Shown: positions 58,301-64,000 of the stretch, one piece after another
Layout of the letters: each line of letters opens with the position of its first letter
How positions within the stretch are numbered: position 1 is the first letter of the stretch
Translations under genes and position numbers: made by a program
Origin: Chitinibacter fontanus
Lineage (GTDB): Bacteria; Pseudomonadota; Gammaproteobacteria; Burkholderiales; Chitinibacteraceae
Direction: 5' to 3'
Length of the DNA stretch: 64,000 nucleotides
Assembly: GCF_013423785.1 (NCBI RefSeq)
Contig: NZ_CP058952.1
Coordinates: forward strand, 1,577,665 to 1,641,664
The notes under the pieces: model-generated
The model's input: only the letters and a program-made list of their open reading frames with translations
Databases searched by the model: none
Told to the model about the DNA's origin: nothing

Positions 58301-59621
58301 TGACGCCATTGCTAAAGCTCAGATTGCCGCGTTCGAAATCAGCCTCTGCTGCAGTGCCACCACCAAGTTTGAAGCTGTAGGTTTCAACTTTCGGGCTGGC
58401 TGCGCTAATGGTGACATTGAAGACCAGTTTATTGCCTTCCACCACGCTATCGTCTTGCGGGCCAGGCTGACCCACTTCGATTTTCGAAATCGGAGGAGTT
58501 GGAACATCGCTGACATTCACGGTGAGCTGGGCGGTATCGGTGCCGCCTTTGCCGTCGCTGATGGTGTAGGTGATGACCACCGGGCCAAGCACATTGGTAG
58601 CCGGAACGAAATTGAGCGTACCATCTGCGTTGATGGTGACGCTGCCTTTGCTTGGATCTTGCAACTCGGCACGGGTTACGGTTAGGGTATCGCCGTCTAG
58701 GTCTTTATCATTGCCGAGTACATTGATATTCACCACAGGGGTATTGATGTTGGTGCTGGCGGTGTCGTCAATCGCATCGGGCGCATCATTTACGGGGGTT
58801 ACGCCCACGTTGACCGTTAGCGTATCGGTACCGCCTTTGCCATCTGAAACTGTAACTTGGAAGCTATCTGGGCCGTTGTAGTCTTTGTTCGGCGTATAAG
58901 TCCAACTACCATCTGGCTGGACCACAACGGAGCCATGCGTAGGGTCGCTGATTTTGCCGAAAGTCAGGGCATCGCCATCGGGGTCGACCGCCGCCAAACG
59001 CCCGCTCACAGGCGTATCTTCTGGTGTGGTGACGCTAACATTATCACCCAATGGATTACCATTGCCGCCCACGAAGTCGGGTTTTTTATTGACTACTGGC
59101 TCATCGATTTGTGGCGCAGCTTCGGCAACCACTGGCACGACTAAATCATTGGCAGCTGGCGTGCCGGCAAAATCAAAGCTCACCGGATCAACATTTTCGG
59201 CAATCCGTAGCAGGCGCACAAAGCCGCTGCCTTCGCCTTCACCACCAGCACCATTCAAACCAGCCGCAGTAGCTTCTAGCTCATCGGAAAGGTCTTTACC
59301 TTGATTGAGCGCGTTGATGATTTGATCTGCGCTAGCATCCGCATTGGCAACTTTGGCCTCGGTAGCATCAGTCGGTTGGGTATCAGCCAAATCGCCATCG
59401 AGCAGCAGGCTGCGATCAGCGCCCAGCTCGATCACTTGACCATTAGGTAGCAATAACGTGACGTGGCCGCTGGCCGAGGTGAAGATAACTTGGCCTTCCT
59501 GCAGTTGATCGCCCGCAGCAATCGGTGTGGTTTTACCGCTGGCATCACGAATAAACGCTTCGCCTTCTACTACCACAATCGTTTTTGCGCTCTTGCTGCT
59601 GCTGATGACTGTTTCGGCCAT
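49398..59621 (-). CDS. giant LapA-type biofilm adhesin (retention module, Calx-beta repeats, RTX)
   Basis: 3407 residues. An N-terminal LapA-like retention module (about 1-130: VVVVEGEAFIRDASGK, GHVTLLLPNGQVIELGADRS) ends in a TAAG LapG-type cleavage site (118-121). Two tandem-95/cadherin-like domains follow (about 190-380: PEDTPVSGRLAAVDPDGDAL). Seven identical 265-residue units cover about 488-2343, each two Calx-beta-like domains. More cadherin/VCBS-like domains follow to about 3100. RTX nonapeptides lie near 3222-3286 (GGAGDDTIYGQGGTDMLFGG), and the type I secretion tail covers the last ~120 residues. By analogy with Pseudomonas LapA the module plugs the TolC-like pore, holding the adhesin at the surface until LapG cuts it. 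GGAG lies seven bases before the ATG. Confidence 0.92.
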   Translation of the reverse strand: MAETVISSSKSAKTIVVVEGEAFIRDASGKTTPIAAGDQLQEGQVIFTSASGHVTLLLPNGQVIELGADRSLLLDGDLADTQPTDATEAKVANADASADQIINALNQGKDLSDELEATAAGLNGAGGEGEGSGFVRLLRIAENVDPVSFDFAGTPAANDLVVPVVAEAAPQIDEPVVNKKPDFVGGNGNPLGDNVSVTTPEDTPVSGRLAAVDPDGDALTFGKISDPTHGSVVVQPDGSWTYTPNKDYNGPDSFQVTVSDGKGGTDTLTVNVGVTPVNDAPDAIDDTASTNINTPVVNINVLGNDKDLDGDTLTVTRAELQDPSKGSVTINADGTLNFVPATNVLGPVVITYTISDGKGGTDTAQLTVNVSDVPTPPISKIEVGQPGPQDDSVVEGNKLVFNVTISAASPKVETYSFKLGGGTAAEADFERGNLSFSNGVTYDAASGKITVPAGVTTFSVTLPTVDDKLVESSESVPLNIGGVSATGNIIDNDTQGITIVGAGNGAGTGDTVVYEGSAAVFTVKLDAAASSDTTVKLSLTTTGGAGQASAGDVGSLEYFNGSSWTPVVNGQVTIPAGSTSVQVRVPTTVDSVFEGPENFTLNANVTGVGSASGTGTIVDDGRTGPTPPTGTPDDDRPHVSIAGVTDGKEAGAVGIVYSLHLDHASTTATTVTLDLKNGSATLGTDTGAVEVSYDGGKTYVPVSGNSISVPANTTDVLVRVAVTDDALVEGTENITLAVKGQYDSAFTTPVNGNIIDNDTQGITIVGAGNGAGTGDTVVYEGSAAVFTVKLDAAASSDTTVKLSLTTTGGAGQASAGDVGSLEYFNGSSWTPVVNGQVTIPAGSTSVQVRVPTTVDSVFEGPENFTLNANVTGVGSASGTGTIVDDGRTGPTPPTGTPDDDRPHVSIAGVTDGKEAGAVGIVYSLHLDHASTTATTVTLDLKNGSATLGTDTGAVEVSYDGGKTYVPVSGNSISVPANTTDVLVRVAVTDDALVEGTENITLAVKGQYDSAFTTPVNGNIIDNDTQGITIVGAGNGAGTGDTVVYEGSAAVFTVKLDAAASSDTTVKLSLTTTGGAGQASAGDVGSLEYFNGSSWTPVVNGQVTIPAGSTSVQVRVPTTVDSVFEGPENFTLNANVTGVGSASGTGTIVDDGRTGPTPPTGTPDDDRPHVSIAGVTDGKEAGAVGIVYSLHLDHASTTATTVTLDLKNGSATLGTDTGAVEVSYDGGKTYVPVSGNSISVPANTTDVLVRVAVTDDALVEGTENITLAVKGQYDSAFTTPVNGNIIDNDTQGITIVGAGNGAGTGDTVVYEGSAAVFTVKLDAAASSDTTVKLSLTTTGGAGQASAGDVGSLEYFNGSSWTPVVNGQVTIPAGSTSVQVRVPTTVDSVFEGPENFTLNANVTGVGSASGTGTIVDDGRTGPTPPTGTPDDDRPHVSIAGVTDGKEAGAVGIVYSLHLDHASTTATTVTLDLKNGSATLGTDTGAVEVSYDGGKTYVPVSGNSISVPANTTDVLVRVAVTDDALVEGTENITLAVKGQYDSAFTTPVNGNIIDNDTQGITIVGAGNGAGTGDTVVYEGSAAVFTVKLDAAASSDTTVKLSLTTTGGAGQASAGDVGSLEYFNGSSWTPVVNGQVTIPAGSTSVQVRVPTTVDSVFEGPENFTLNANVTGVGSASGTGTIVDDGRTGPTPPTGTPDDDRPHVSIAGVTDGKEAGAVGIVYSLHLDHASTTATTVTLDLKNGSATLGTDTGAVEVSYDGGKTYVPVSGNSISVPANTTDVLVRVAVTDDALVEGTENITLAVKGQYDSAFTTPVNGNIIDNDTQGITIVGAGNGAGTGDTVVYEGSAAVFTVKLDAAASSDTTVKLSLTTTGGAGQASAGDVGSLEYFNGSSWTPVVNGQVTIPAGSTSVQVRVPTTVDSVFEGPENFTLNANVTGVGSASGTGTIVDDGRTGPTPPTGTPDDDRPHVSIAGVTDGKEAGAVGIVYSLHLDHASTTATTVTLDLKNGSATLGTDTGAVEVSYDGGKTYVPVSGNSISVPANTTDVLVRVAVTDDALVEGTENITLAVKGQYDSAFTTPVNGNIIDNDTQGITIVGAGNGAGTGDTVVYEGSAAVFTVKLDAAASSDTTVKLSLTTTGGAGQASAGDVGSLEYFNGSSWTPVVNGQVTIPAGSTSVQVRVPTTVDSVFEGPENFTLNANVTGVGSASGTGTIVDDGRTGPTPPTGTPDDDRPHVSIAGVTDGKEAGAVGIVYSLHLDHASTTATTVTLDLKNGSATLGTDTGAVEVSYDGGKTYVPVSGNSISVPANTTDVLVRVAVTDDALVEGTENITLAVKGQYDSAFTTPVNGNIIDNDFRPDTQDVTATGLEDATSIAIVLKGTDTDGTVSSFSLSNLPANGLLYKDAAMTQLVTAGSDLAASGNQLTLYFKPNADWNGVSNFQYAAKDNQGLVDLTPATATINVTALNDAPTTTGGAVTGVEDTALVSGGAALNWASFNVSDIDSATSSLGIKIIGLPADGKLQYLNGTTWQDVATNQVISKADIDGGKLRFVPDVNESGVDANGGSAAGNLQSDYTRFTYQATDGAANSATATMKIDITPVADTPLLTLSSNNIVMQTNFQEVNLGGAGWTSTASAGNLTSTGGVKWQTSNASGQIEVGTEATYLGNSNTSNKVIELERNSGDASNLFTDLTVKANEVYELTLDYSSRLNAAGSQIDVYWEGVKVATLDSVSPGFQTFTYNFVASKDGTARLEFKAADQNSTGGVLDNLQLVKVPDNVGVEDNWINLNKINAQLRDTDGSETLSVSLGGVPVGAQLSDGTHTFTATAGLTSFNAAGWNLASLKILPPQDFNGQFNLTVTATSTEIANGQQASQTINLPVTVLAANDPAVIGGKDTGQVQEDTNFVNGQITTGGQLTISDVDGTAQQAFKAITTPVAGTYGSLTMDATGKWTYTLNNNASNVQALNTSDHKVETFTVQSVDGTSKTITVNVDGLDEPNRPPVVDSHAITAKEGVPTALTIVAPVDPDGDAMTVTITGLPTQGSVLLADGTPVSNGMTLTISQLTSLNYLMPPGITANVNVGQFTYSVNDGKASTVGQININVLDNLDIVQGGGGNDQITVRDGDTGAGTTVDLMLGAYFDQNGLPVGSSQQVKTTAGIDQVFSSGSSNDYIDAGAGNDVIFLGETQPNNTSDKSQSFILADGLMNVALGADNSNQLMLTTKHELSSAAKTSAEWADIAHGGAGDDTIYGQGGTDMLFGGTGNDKLFGGVSADGLRGGEGNDLLVGGQGDDVLRGDVGSDVFKWNLGDQGTAGAPARDIIMDFNNAKSGNVAGDVDKLDLRDLLQGENSGTLTQYLHFEKSGSDTIVHVSSKGEFSGSNWAVKEDQIITLQGVDLTTAGNDQAIINDLLKNGKLITD
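52588..58152 (-). repeat. seven tandem 795-bp repeats in the adhesin gene
   Basis: Exact period 795 bp (265 codons): the same sequence recurs at 52588, 53383, 54178, 54973, 55768, 56563 and 57358. Copies differ only by a few synonymous bases. The two units nearest the N-terminus (56563-58152) share five variants near 56740-56880 and 57535-57675 that the others lack. The unit at 53383-54177 has a single private G. Such high identity means recent expansion or conversion, and copy number is likely to vary. Confidence 0.97.
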
Positions 59622-59682
59622 GTCAGTACTCCAGATTAGATTTTCCTAATGATGGAATTTACTTGAATGACATAAGGCTGGC

Positions 59683-59702
59683 GACTGTACTGAAGTACAG
59701 TC
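59683..59702. promoter_or_regulatory. 20-bp LuxR-type palindrome upstream of the adhesin gene
   Basis: GACTGTACTGAAGTACAGTC: a perfect 9-bp inverted repeat around GA. The core CTGTA-N6-TACAG has the spacing of lux-type boxes bound by LuxR-family helix-turn-helix dimers. It lies between the LuxR-type gene and the adhesin gene, about 60 bp before the adhesin ATG. Role inferred. Confidence 0.5.
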
Positions 59703-59732
59703 GATGCGATCAAATGATCAACGGCGGGTTGC

Positions 59733-59755
59733 GGCTGCGATAAGCATGCGCAGCC
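59733..59755 (-). terminator. hairpin after the LuxR-type gene
   Basis: GGCTGCG-N9-CGCAGCC directly after the regulator stop, without a T run. Possible partial terminator between the secretion operon and the adhesin. Confidence 0.4.
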
Positions 59756-60346
59756 TTAGGCCAAACCATTGACGCGCAACACTAACTGCACGCGATCATT
59801 GACCTGTAGTTTTTCAAAAATTTGTGTGAGATGCGCTTTCACTGTGCGCTCGGTGATCGCAAGCTGGCGTGCGATTTCTTTATTGCTGAGGCCTTTGGCG
59901 GTTAGCTGTGCGACTTGCACTTCACGCTCGGACAAGCCCTGCAAAACCTGCTGTTGTGCAGGTAAGCGATTAAGTGCCCCCACTAATCGCTGCACCAAGG
60001 AGCGACCCGCCCAGATCTCGCCCGCAGCGACGACGTCAATGATCTGCTTTAACAACTCAGCAGGAGTATAGGCATGACAATAAGCACTAAACCCCGCTTT
60101 TAATGCTTGATAGCCTTCTTCATCATTGGGTAGCGAGCTAGCTAATAGCACATACTGATTCAGCGACTGCGCTGACTGCAATACACTCGGCCACACATAG
60201 CGGGTGGATTGAGCATCCAACAACACCAAAGCGGCAGGTGAAGTAGGCCATTGCGTGGCGATCTGGCTCGACCTGGGTGCCAAGGCCTGCTGCCAATACG
60301 CGAGCAGGCTAACATCGTCCGATATTAAAAAGATCGGCAAACTCAT
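59756..60346 (-). CDS. LuxR/NarL-type regulator with degenerate receiver domain
   Basis: 196 residues. The N-terminal half resembles a response-regulator receiver (acidic DD in [11 protein letters not shown]49 in LVLLDAQS), but the conserved lysine is missing: the expected site reads [14 protein letters not shown]. The C-terminal half is a standard LuxR helix-turn-helix ([41 protein letters not shown]). It overlaps the end of the secretion fusion-protein gene by four bases, and no histidine kinase gene is adjacent. Likely controls the adhesin locus, perhaps independently of phosphorylation. Confidence 0.85.
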   Translation of the reverse strand: MSLPIFLISDDVSLLAYWQQALAPRSSQIATQWPTSPAALVLLDAQSTRYVWPSVLQSAQSLNQYVLLASSLPNDEEGYQALKAGFSAYCHAYTPAELLKQIIDVVAAGEIWAGRSLVQRLVGALNRLPAQQQVLQGLSEREVQVAQLTAKGLSNKEIARQLAITERTVKAHLTQIFEKLQVNDRVQLVLRVNGLA

Positions 60347-61779
60347 CGTTCGGTTAATGCACTCGACTTGGCACGCAGCACCGGTTTGAGCAGATAGGAC
60401 AATACCGTTTTCTTGCCCGTGAGCACATCTACTTCGGCCACCATCCCCGGAATAATCGGAAGGCGTTTGCCGTCTTTTTCCAAGAACCCTTCGGTGGTGC
60501 GTACCCGCACCAGATAGAACACATTGCCTTTTTCATCTTTCACGGTGTCAGCACCAATCTGCACCACTTCAGCCTCCAGGCCACCGTAGATCGAGAAATC
60601 ATAAGCAGTAAATTTTACGGTTGCCTTCTGTTTTGGGCTCAGGAAGGCAATATCACGTGGCTGAATTTTCACTTCCAGCACCAAGCTATCGCCTGACGGC
60701 ACAATCTCAATGATGTCTTTGCCGGGTTGCACCACACCACCGACCGTATTGGCAAAGAGCTGTTTAACCGTACCATCCATTGGCGAGCGAATTTCAGATT
60801 GTTTAACCCGATCTTGCAAACCCACGCTACCCGCCGAAATCGAATTCAGTTTCCCGCTGGTTTCAGCTAGCTCGGTACGAGCCTGATTACGGAATACCAG
60901 CTCGACTTCCTGAATTTTACGATTGGCTTCGGCGATGGCGGCCTGAACGCGTGGAATTTGTGCCCCCGCACTATCGCGCTCGCCCAAATAGCGTGAAACA
61001 TCGCGCTCCAGACGCAATACTTCCACATCAGATACCGCGCCTGATTTGAGTAATGGCCGTGTGGCATCAAGCTCTTTCTTGGTTAACTCGTAACCTTGCG
61101 CTGCTTGTTCACGGCGCGCACGGATTTCGTTGAGTTCTTGCGTGCGCTGATTGAGCTGTTGCCGTGCAATGCCCACCGAAGCATCCAGCTCTGAGCGCTT
61201 GGATTGATACAGCATTTCTTCCTGCGCAGCGATTTGCGGCGCTTGGCTAACCACCTCAGCTGGCATATTCAAGCTAGTTCCGTTGGCCAGCGCATCAAGT
61301 CGTGCGGCTTTGGCCTGCAAAGACAGCGCCTGCGCATTGCTCTCTTTCAAGGTCGACACAAAGCGGGTTGGATCAATCTTCAAAAGCAACTGGCCTTTTT
61401 TTACTTGCTGGCCTTCGCGCACCAGAATCTCCTGCACGCTACCGCCGTCCAAGCTTTGAATAACCTGCAGTTGGCGGGATGGGATGACCTTACCCTCGCC
61501 TTTAGTCACCTCATCGAGCTTGGCAAATGCCGCCCAAATCAGCAGCACGAAAACCGCCAGCGCCGCCACACGAATCAAAACCCGTGCACCGTGAGGGCTT
61601 TGCTCAACAATCGTGAGGTTAGCATCGGCGATGTAATCGCTATCGTCGATCAGATCTTTTTCTTCGGCAAAAAAGATATAGCGATCGAAAAATGCATCGA
61701 ACAGCTGACTAATACGCGACCAAGTACGCTTAAACCAATTAGGTTTGACCATCACAGGTGAATTCACAGGCGTCTGCAT
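60343..61779 (-). CDS. type I secretion membrane-fusion protein, HlyD/LapC family
   Basis: 478 residues from the ATG at 61779, with a GGGGGG run upstream; ATG at 61752 is an alternative, and a frame to 61848 is less likely. One membrane helix near residue 70-90 ([21 protein letters not shown]), a biotinyl-lipoyl-like hairpin ([25 protein letters not shown]), a long coiled coil and a C-terminal beta-barrel ([16 protein letters not shown]). It bridges the ABC pump and the TolC-like pore. It overlaps the ABC gene by 41 bases. Confidence 0.92.
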   Translation of the reverse strand: MQTPVNSPVMVKPNWFKRTWSRISQLFDAFFDRYIFFAEEKDLIDDSDYIADANLTIVEQSPHGARVLIRVAALAVFVLLIWAAFAKLDEVTKGEGKVIPSRQLQVIQSLDGGSVQEILVREGQQVKKGQLLLKIDPTRFVSTLKESNAQALSLQAKAARLDALANGTSLNMPAEVVSQAPQIAAQEEMLYQSKRSELDASVGIARQQLNQRTQELNEIRARREQAAQGYELTKKELDATRPLLKSGAVSDVEVLRLERDVSRYLGERDSAGAQIPRVQAAIAEANRKIQEVELVFRNQARTELAETSGKLNSISAGSVGLQDRVKQSEIRSPMDGTVKQLFANTVGGVVQPGKDIIEIVPSGDSLVLEVKIQPRDIAFLSPKQKATVKFTAYDFSIYGGLEAEVVQIGADTVKDEKGNVFYLVRVRTTEGFLEKDGKRLPIIPGMVAEVDVLTGKKTVLSYLLKPVLRAKSSALTER

Positions 61780-63964
61780 TATGCCGCCCCCCTGCTTTAC
61801 CAATCCGGCCTTGTTGCAAGGCCTCAACCACCTGCGCTTTCGGACCATCTGCCATCAACTGACCTTGATCAATCACGATCAAGCGATCAACTAACTCAAG
61901 CAAAGACGTACGATGCGTTACCAATAACATGGATTTACCTGCCAAATAACTCCGCAAGCGTTGCTTCAAACGCTCTTCGCTTTGATGATCCATCGCACTG
62001 CTTGGCTCATCCAGAATCAACATAGGAGGATCATTCAAAATCGCCCGCGCAATCGACACCGCTTGTCGTTGGCCGCCTGACAGCGAATCGCCACGCTCAC
62101 CAATTGGCATATCAAATCCGCGCGGATTGGCATTCACAAACTCGGCAATGCCTGCCAATTCAGCGGCAGCCAATACCTGCGCATCGTCGGCGGCAGCATT
62201 GCCAAGCGCGATATTCTGTTTGAGCGTGCCATAAAACAGCAGCGGGTCTTGCGGCACAAACCCAATCGCACGGCGCAATTCGGCAGGATCAATTTGACGG
62301 GTATCGATCCCATCGACAAGCACTGCGCCCTCGGTAGGCTGATACAGCCCCAGAATTAGTTTTTCGATCGTGGTTTTGCCAGAGCCAACTCTACCGATCA
62401 CGCCCACTTTCTCGCCAGCCAACATTTTGAAGCTGACATTTTTTAACGCAATATCGTCACGATCGGGATATTTGAACGTCACGTTGCGAAACTCGATCTC
62501 GCCACGGAATGATTCACGGTGCAAAAATGAGCTATTGGCTGGGCGCTCAATCGGCAACTTCATGTGGCTTTCTACTGCCCCGAGCGAGGTTTTGGCATTC
62601 TGATATTGCATCAATAAACCCGCGACTTGCCCCAAAGGCGCCATCGCCCGCCCGGCCAGCATGGAAGCGGCAATAATCGCCCCCATCGTAATCTGACCAT
62701 CAACCAACAGATACACGCCAACAATCACAATCACAATCGACACGAGCTGCGTAATTGCCTGCGCAAAATTAACCGTAGTGGTTGATAGCAGTTTTAAACG
62801 GCCACCAATTTGCGCCAGAAAACGGGTTGCCCGCTCATAGCGCCGCTGCATTTCACCTTCGGCGCCCATAATTTTGATGGTTTCCAGCCCCACCATACTT
62901 TCCACCAACGTAGCATTGCGCTGGGCACTCGCCCGCTGGGTTAGCTCGACCATTTGATTCATCTTGGCCTGTGCCAACCAGGAAAAAGCCACGATTAAAA
63001 TCGCACCAATCAAAGGCGGCAGCACCAGCCAAGGTGAAATCCAGACCAATACCAAAAAGAAGATCAGTACAAACGGCAAATCGACCAAGGTGGTAATCGA
63101 CGCCGAGGCAATAAAGTCTCGCACCGATTCAAACGCACGCAAATTAGCGGTAAACGAGCCCACTGAAGCAGGTTTGGCGCTCATTTTTACGCCCAAAACC
63201 CGCTCCATAATCAAGGCCGACAGCAATACGTCGATCCGCTTGGATGCCACATCGAGGATATAACCCCGTGCAGTGCGCAGCACAAAATCAAAGCCCAAGA
63301 TCAAACCTGCACCCAAGGCCAGTACCCACAGCGTTTCAATCGCATGATTGGGTACCACACGGTCATAGACATTCATTGAAAACAGCGGCATTGCCAACGC
63401 AAAAATATTGATCAACAAAGCCGCGATCAAGGCGTCGCGATAAATCCGCCAGTTGTCATACATTGCCCCCCAAAACCAATGCCGTTCGCGAATTTGGCCC
63501 AATTCAGGGGTCCGCAAATCAAAACGAAAACGCGGGCGAACAATAATCGCAATCCCTGCGTACAGTGCCGATAACTCAGCTTCGGTAAAAGTTTCTACGG
63601 CTTCACCGGTTTCTGGCATGCGTACGCGAAAACGGCCATCTGGCAATTTTTCCAGCAGCACGCAAGCACGCTGATCGTGCAGCAGAATAATTGTTGGGTA
63701 GAGCCGTGTGGGAATTTCATTGAGCCCTTGGCGCAGCACGCGGGATGACAGACCCGCGCGAGCTGCAGCCCGTGGCAGCAAAGATGGTGTTAGACGATTT
63801 TCAACCAAGGGCAAACCGGCAGCTAAGGCTTGCGCGGTCCACGGATCGCCGTGCAAACGGGTCAACTCAACCAGACAATCGAGCAGCGGGTCAAAATGCG
63901 CCTGACTTTCAGACACATGCCAGCCAAATTCATGCCCTGCGGTGGTGGAGTTCGTTTGTGTCAT
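61739..63964 (-). CDS. type I secretion ABC transporter/permease, LapB-like
   Basis: 741 residues. An N-terminal C39-like peptidase domain (DPLLDCLVELTRLHGDPWTAQ) occurs in a transporter whose substrate has no double-glycine leader, so it is probably a non-cutting substrate-docking domain as in LapB. A six-helix membrane domain follows, then the nucleotide-binding domain with GRVGSGKTT, LSGGQRQAVSIARAI, LILDEPSSAMD and the H-loop LLVTHRTS. AAGG lies six bases before the ATG. First gene of the adhesin locus within the window. Confidence 0.93.
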   Translation of the reverse strand: MTQTNSTTAGHEFGWHVSESQAHFDPLLDCLVELTRLHGDPWTAQALAAGLPLVENRLTPSLLPRAAARAGLSSRVLRQGLNEIPTRLYPTIILLHDQRACVLLEKLPDGRFRVRMPETGEAVETFTEAELSALYAGIAIIVRPRFRFDLRTPELGQIRERHWFWGAMYDNWRIYRDALIAALLINIFALAMPLFSMNVYDRVVPNHAIETLWVLALGAGLILGFDFVLRTARGYILDVASKRIDVLLSALIMERVLGVKMSAKPASVGSFTANLRAFESVRDFIASASITTLVDLPFVLIFFLVLVWISPWLVLPPLIGAILIVAFSWLAQAKMNQMVELTQRASAQRNATLVESMVGLETIKIMGAEGEMQRRYERATRFLAQIGGRLKLLSTTTVNFAQAITQLVSIVIVIVGVYLLVDGQITMGAIIAASMLAGRAMAPLGQVAGLLMQYQNAKTSLGAVESHMKLPIERPANSSFLHRESFRGEIEFRNVTFKYPDRDDIALKNVSFKMLAGEKVGVIGRVGSGKTTIEKLILGLYQPTEGAVLVDGIDTRQIDPAELRRAIGFVPQDPLLFYGTLKQNIALGNAAADDAQVLAAAELAGIAEFVNANPRGFDMPIGERGDSLSGGQRQAVSIARAILNDPPMLILDEPSSAMDHQSEERLKQRLRSYLAGKSMLLVTHRTSLLELVDRLIVIDQGQLMADGPKAQVVEALQQGRIGKAGGRHNADACEFTCDGQT

Positions 63965-64000
63965 CAGAAGCCTTAACCATCAGAAGTTGCGCGGCAAGCA

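Noticed and set aside
52560-58685. A 2041-codon open frame on the plus strand through the adhesin repeats
   Set aside because: It is the antisense of seven identical adhesin repeats; lack of stops in one unit is multiplied by seven. Its product (rich in W, H and C, no start signal) has no family resemblance.
59683-59702. Quorum-sensing control through the lux-type palindrome
   Set aside because: No LuxI synthase or autoinducer-binding domain in the window; the nearby regulator has a receiver-like N-terminus instead. Only a LuxR-family DNA site is supported.

Overview
This 64 kb window reads as an ordinary, densely coded chromosome segment of a Gram-negative betaproteobacterium. Gene content (caa3-type cox cluster with ctaG/DUF2970/DUF2909/surf1/ctaA/ctaB, a Neisseria-type porin, ROK polyphosphate glucokinase, AmpG, a PEP-CTERM protein, chemoreceptor and c-di-GMP proteins) points to Neisseriales, probably a free-living aquatic Chitinibacteraceae-like organism. 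That placement is an inference from protein families, not from an rRNA gene. I saw no rRNA, tRNA, CRISPR array, prophage or insertion sequence.

Layout. 1-16.2 kb: housekeeping and small-function genes (mnmG start, ppgK, DUF4124 protein, pyrE, exodeoxyribonuclease III, AmpG-like permease, GIY-YIG and BON proteins, nudC, a PEP-CTERM DUF642 protein, benE, an EamA exporter, a CheB catalytic domain facing a chemoreceptor, an acetyltransferase followed by two poorly known genes). 16.2-31.3 kb: a peptide-uptake block with a stand-alone DppA-like binding protein, a GGDEF cyclase, a complete oppABCDF operon (minus strand), a porin, and a complete dppBCDF set (plus strand). 31.3-41.2 kb: an HDOD protein, then the whole aa3/caa3 cytochrome oxidase and heme A synthesis cluster on the minus strand, including three very small membrane-protein genes (57, 31 and 58 residues) that I translated by hand; the last one runs against the operon. 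41.2-47.2 kb: a LysR/SDR divergent pair, a secreted serine hydrolase, an SPFH protein, an S4 RNA-binding protein, maf and rlmH.

47.3-64 kb is the most striking part: a LapA-type biofilm adhesin locus on the minus strand. It holds a type I secretion ABC transporter (LapB-like), membrane-fusion protein (LapC-like), a LuxR/NarL-type regulator whose receiver looks degenerate, a 3407-residue adhesin, and a TolC-like outer-membrane protein carrying an extra C-terminal NTF2-like domain. The adhesin has an N-terminal retention module with a TAAG LapG-type cleavage site, seven nearly identical 795-bp repeats (each two Calx-beta-like domains), and RTX repeats with a type I secretion signal at the C-terminus. 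A 20-bp palindrome of the form CTGTA-N6-TACAG lies between the regulator gene and the adhesin gene and looks like a LuxR-family operator.

Across the window there is also a small dispersed intergenic element of about 50 bp (RGGTATW ... WATAC, often followed by a hairpin closing with GTAT). I count eight copies. Several supply or overlap the stop codon of the adjoining gene. I do not recognise it as a named repeat family.
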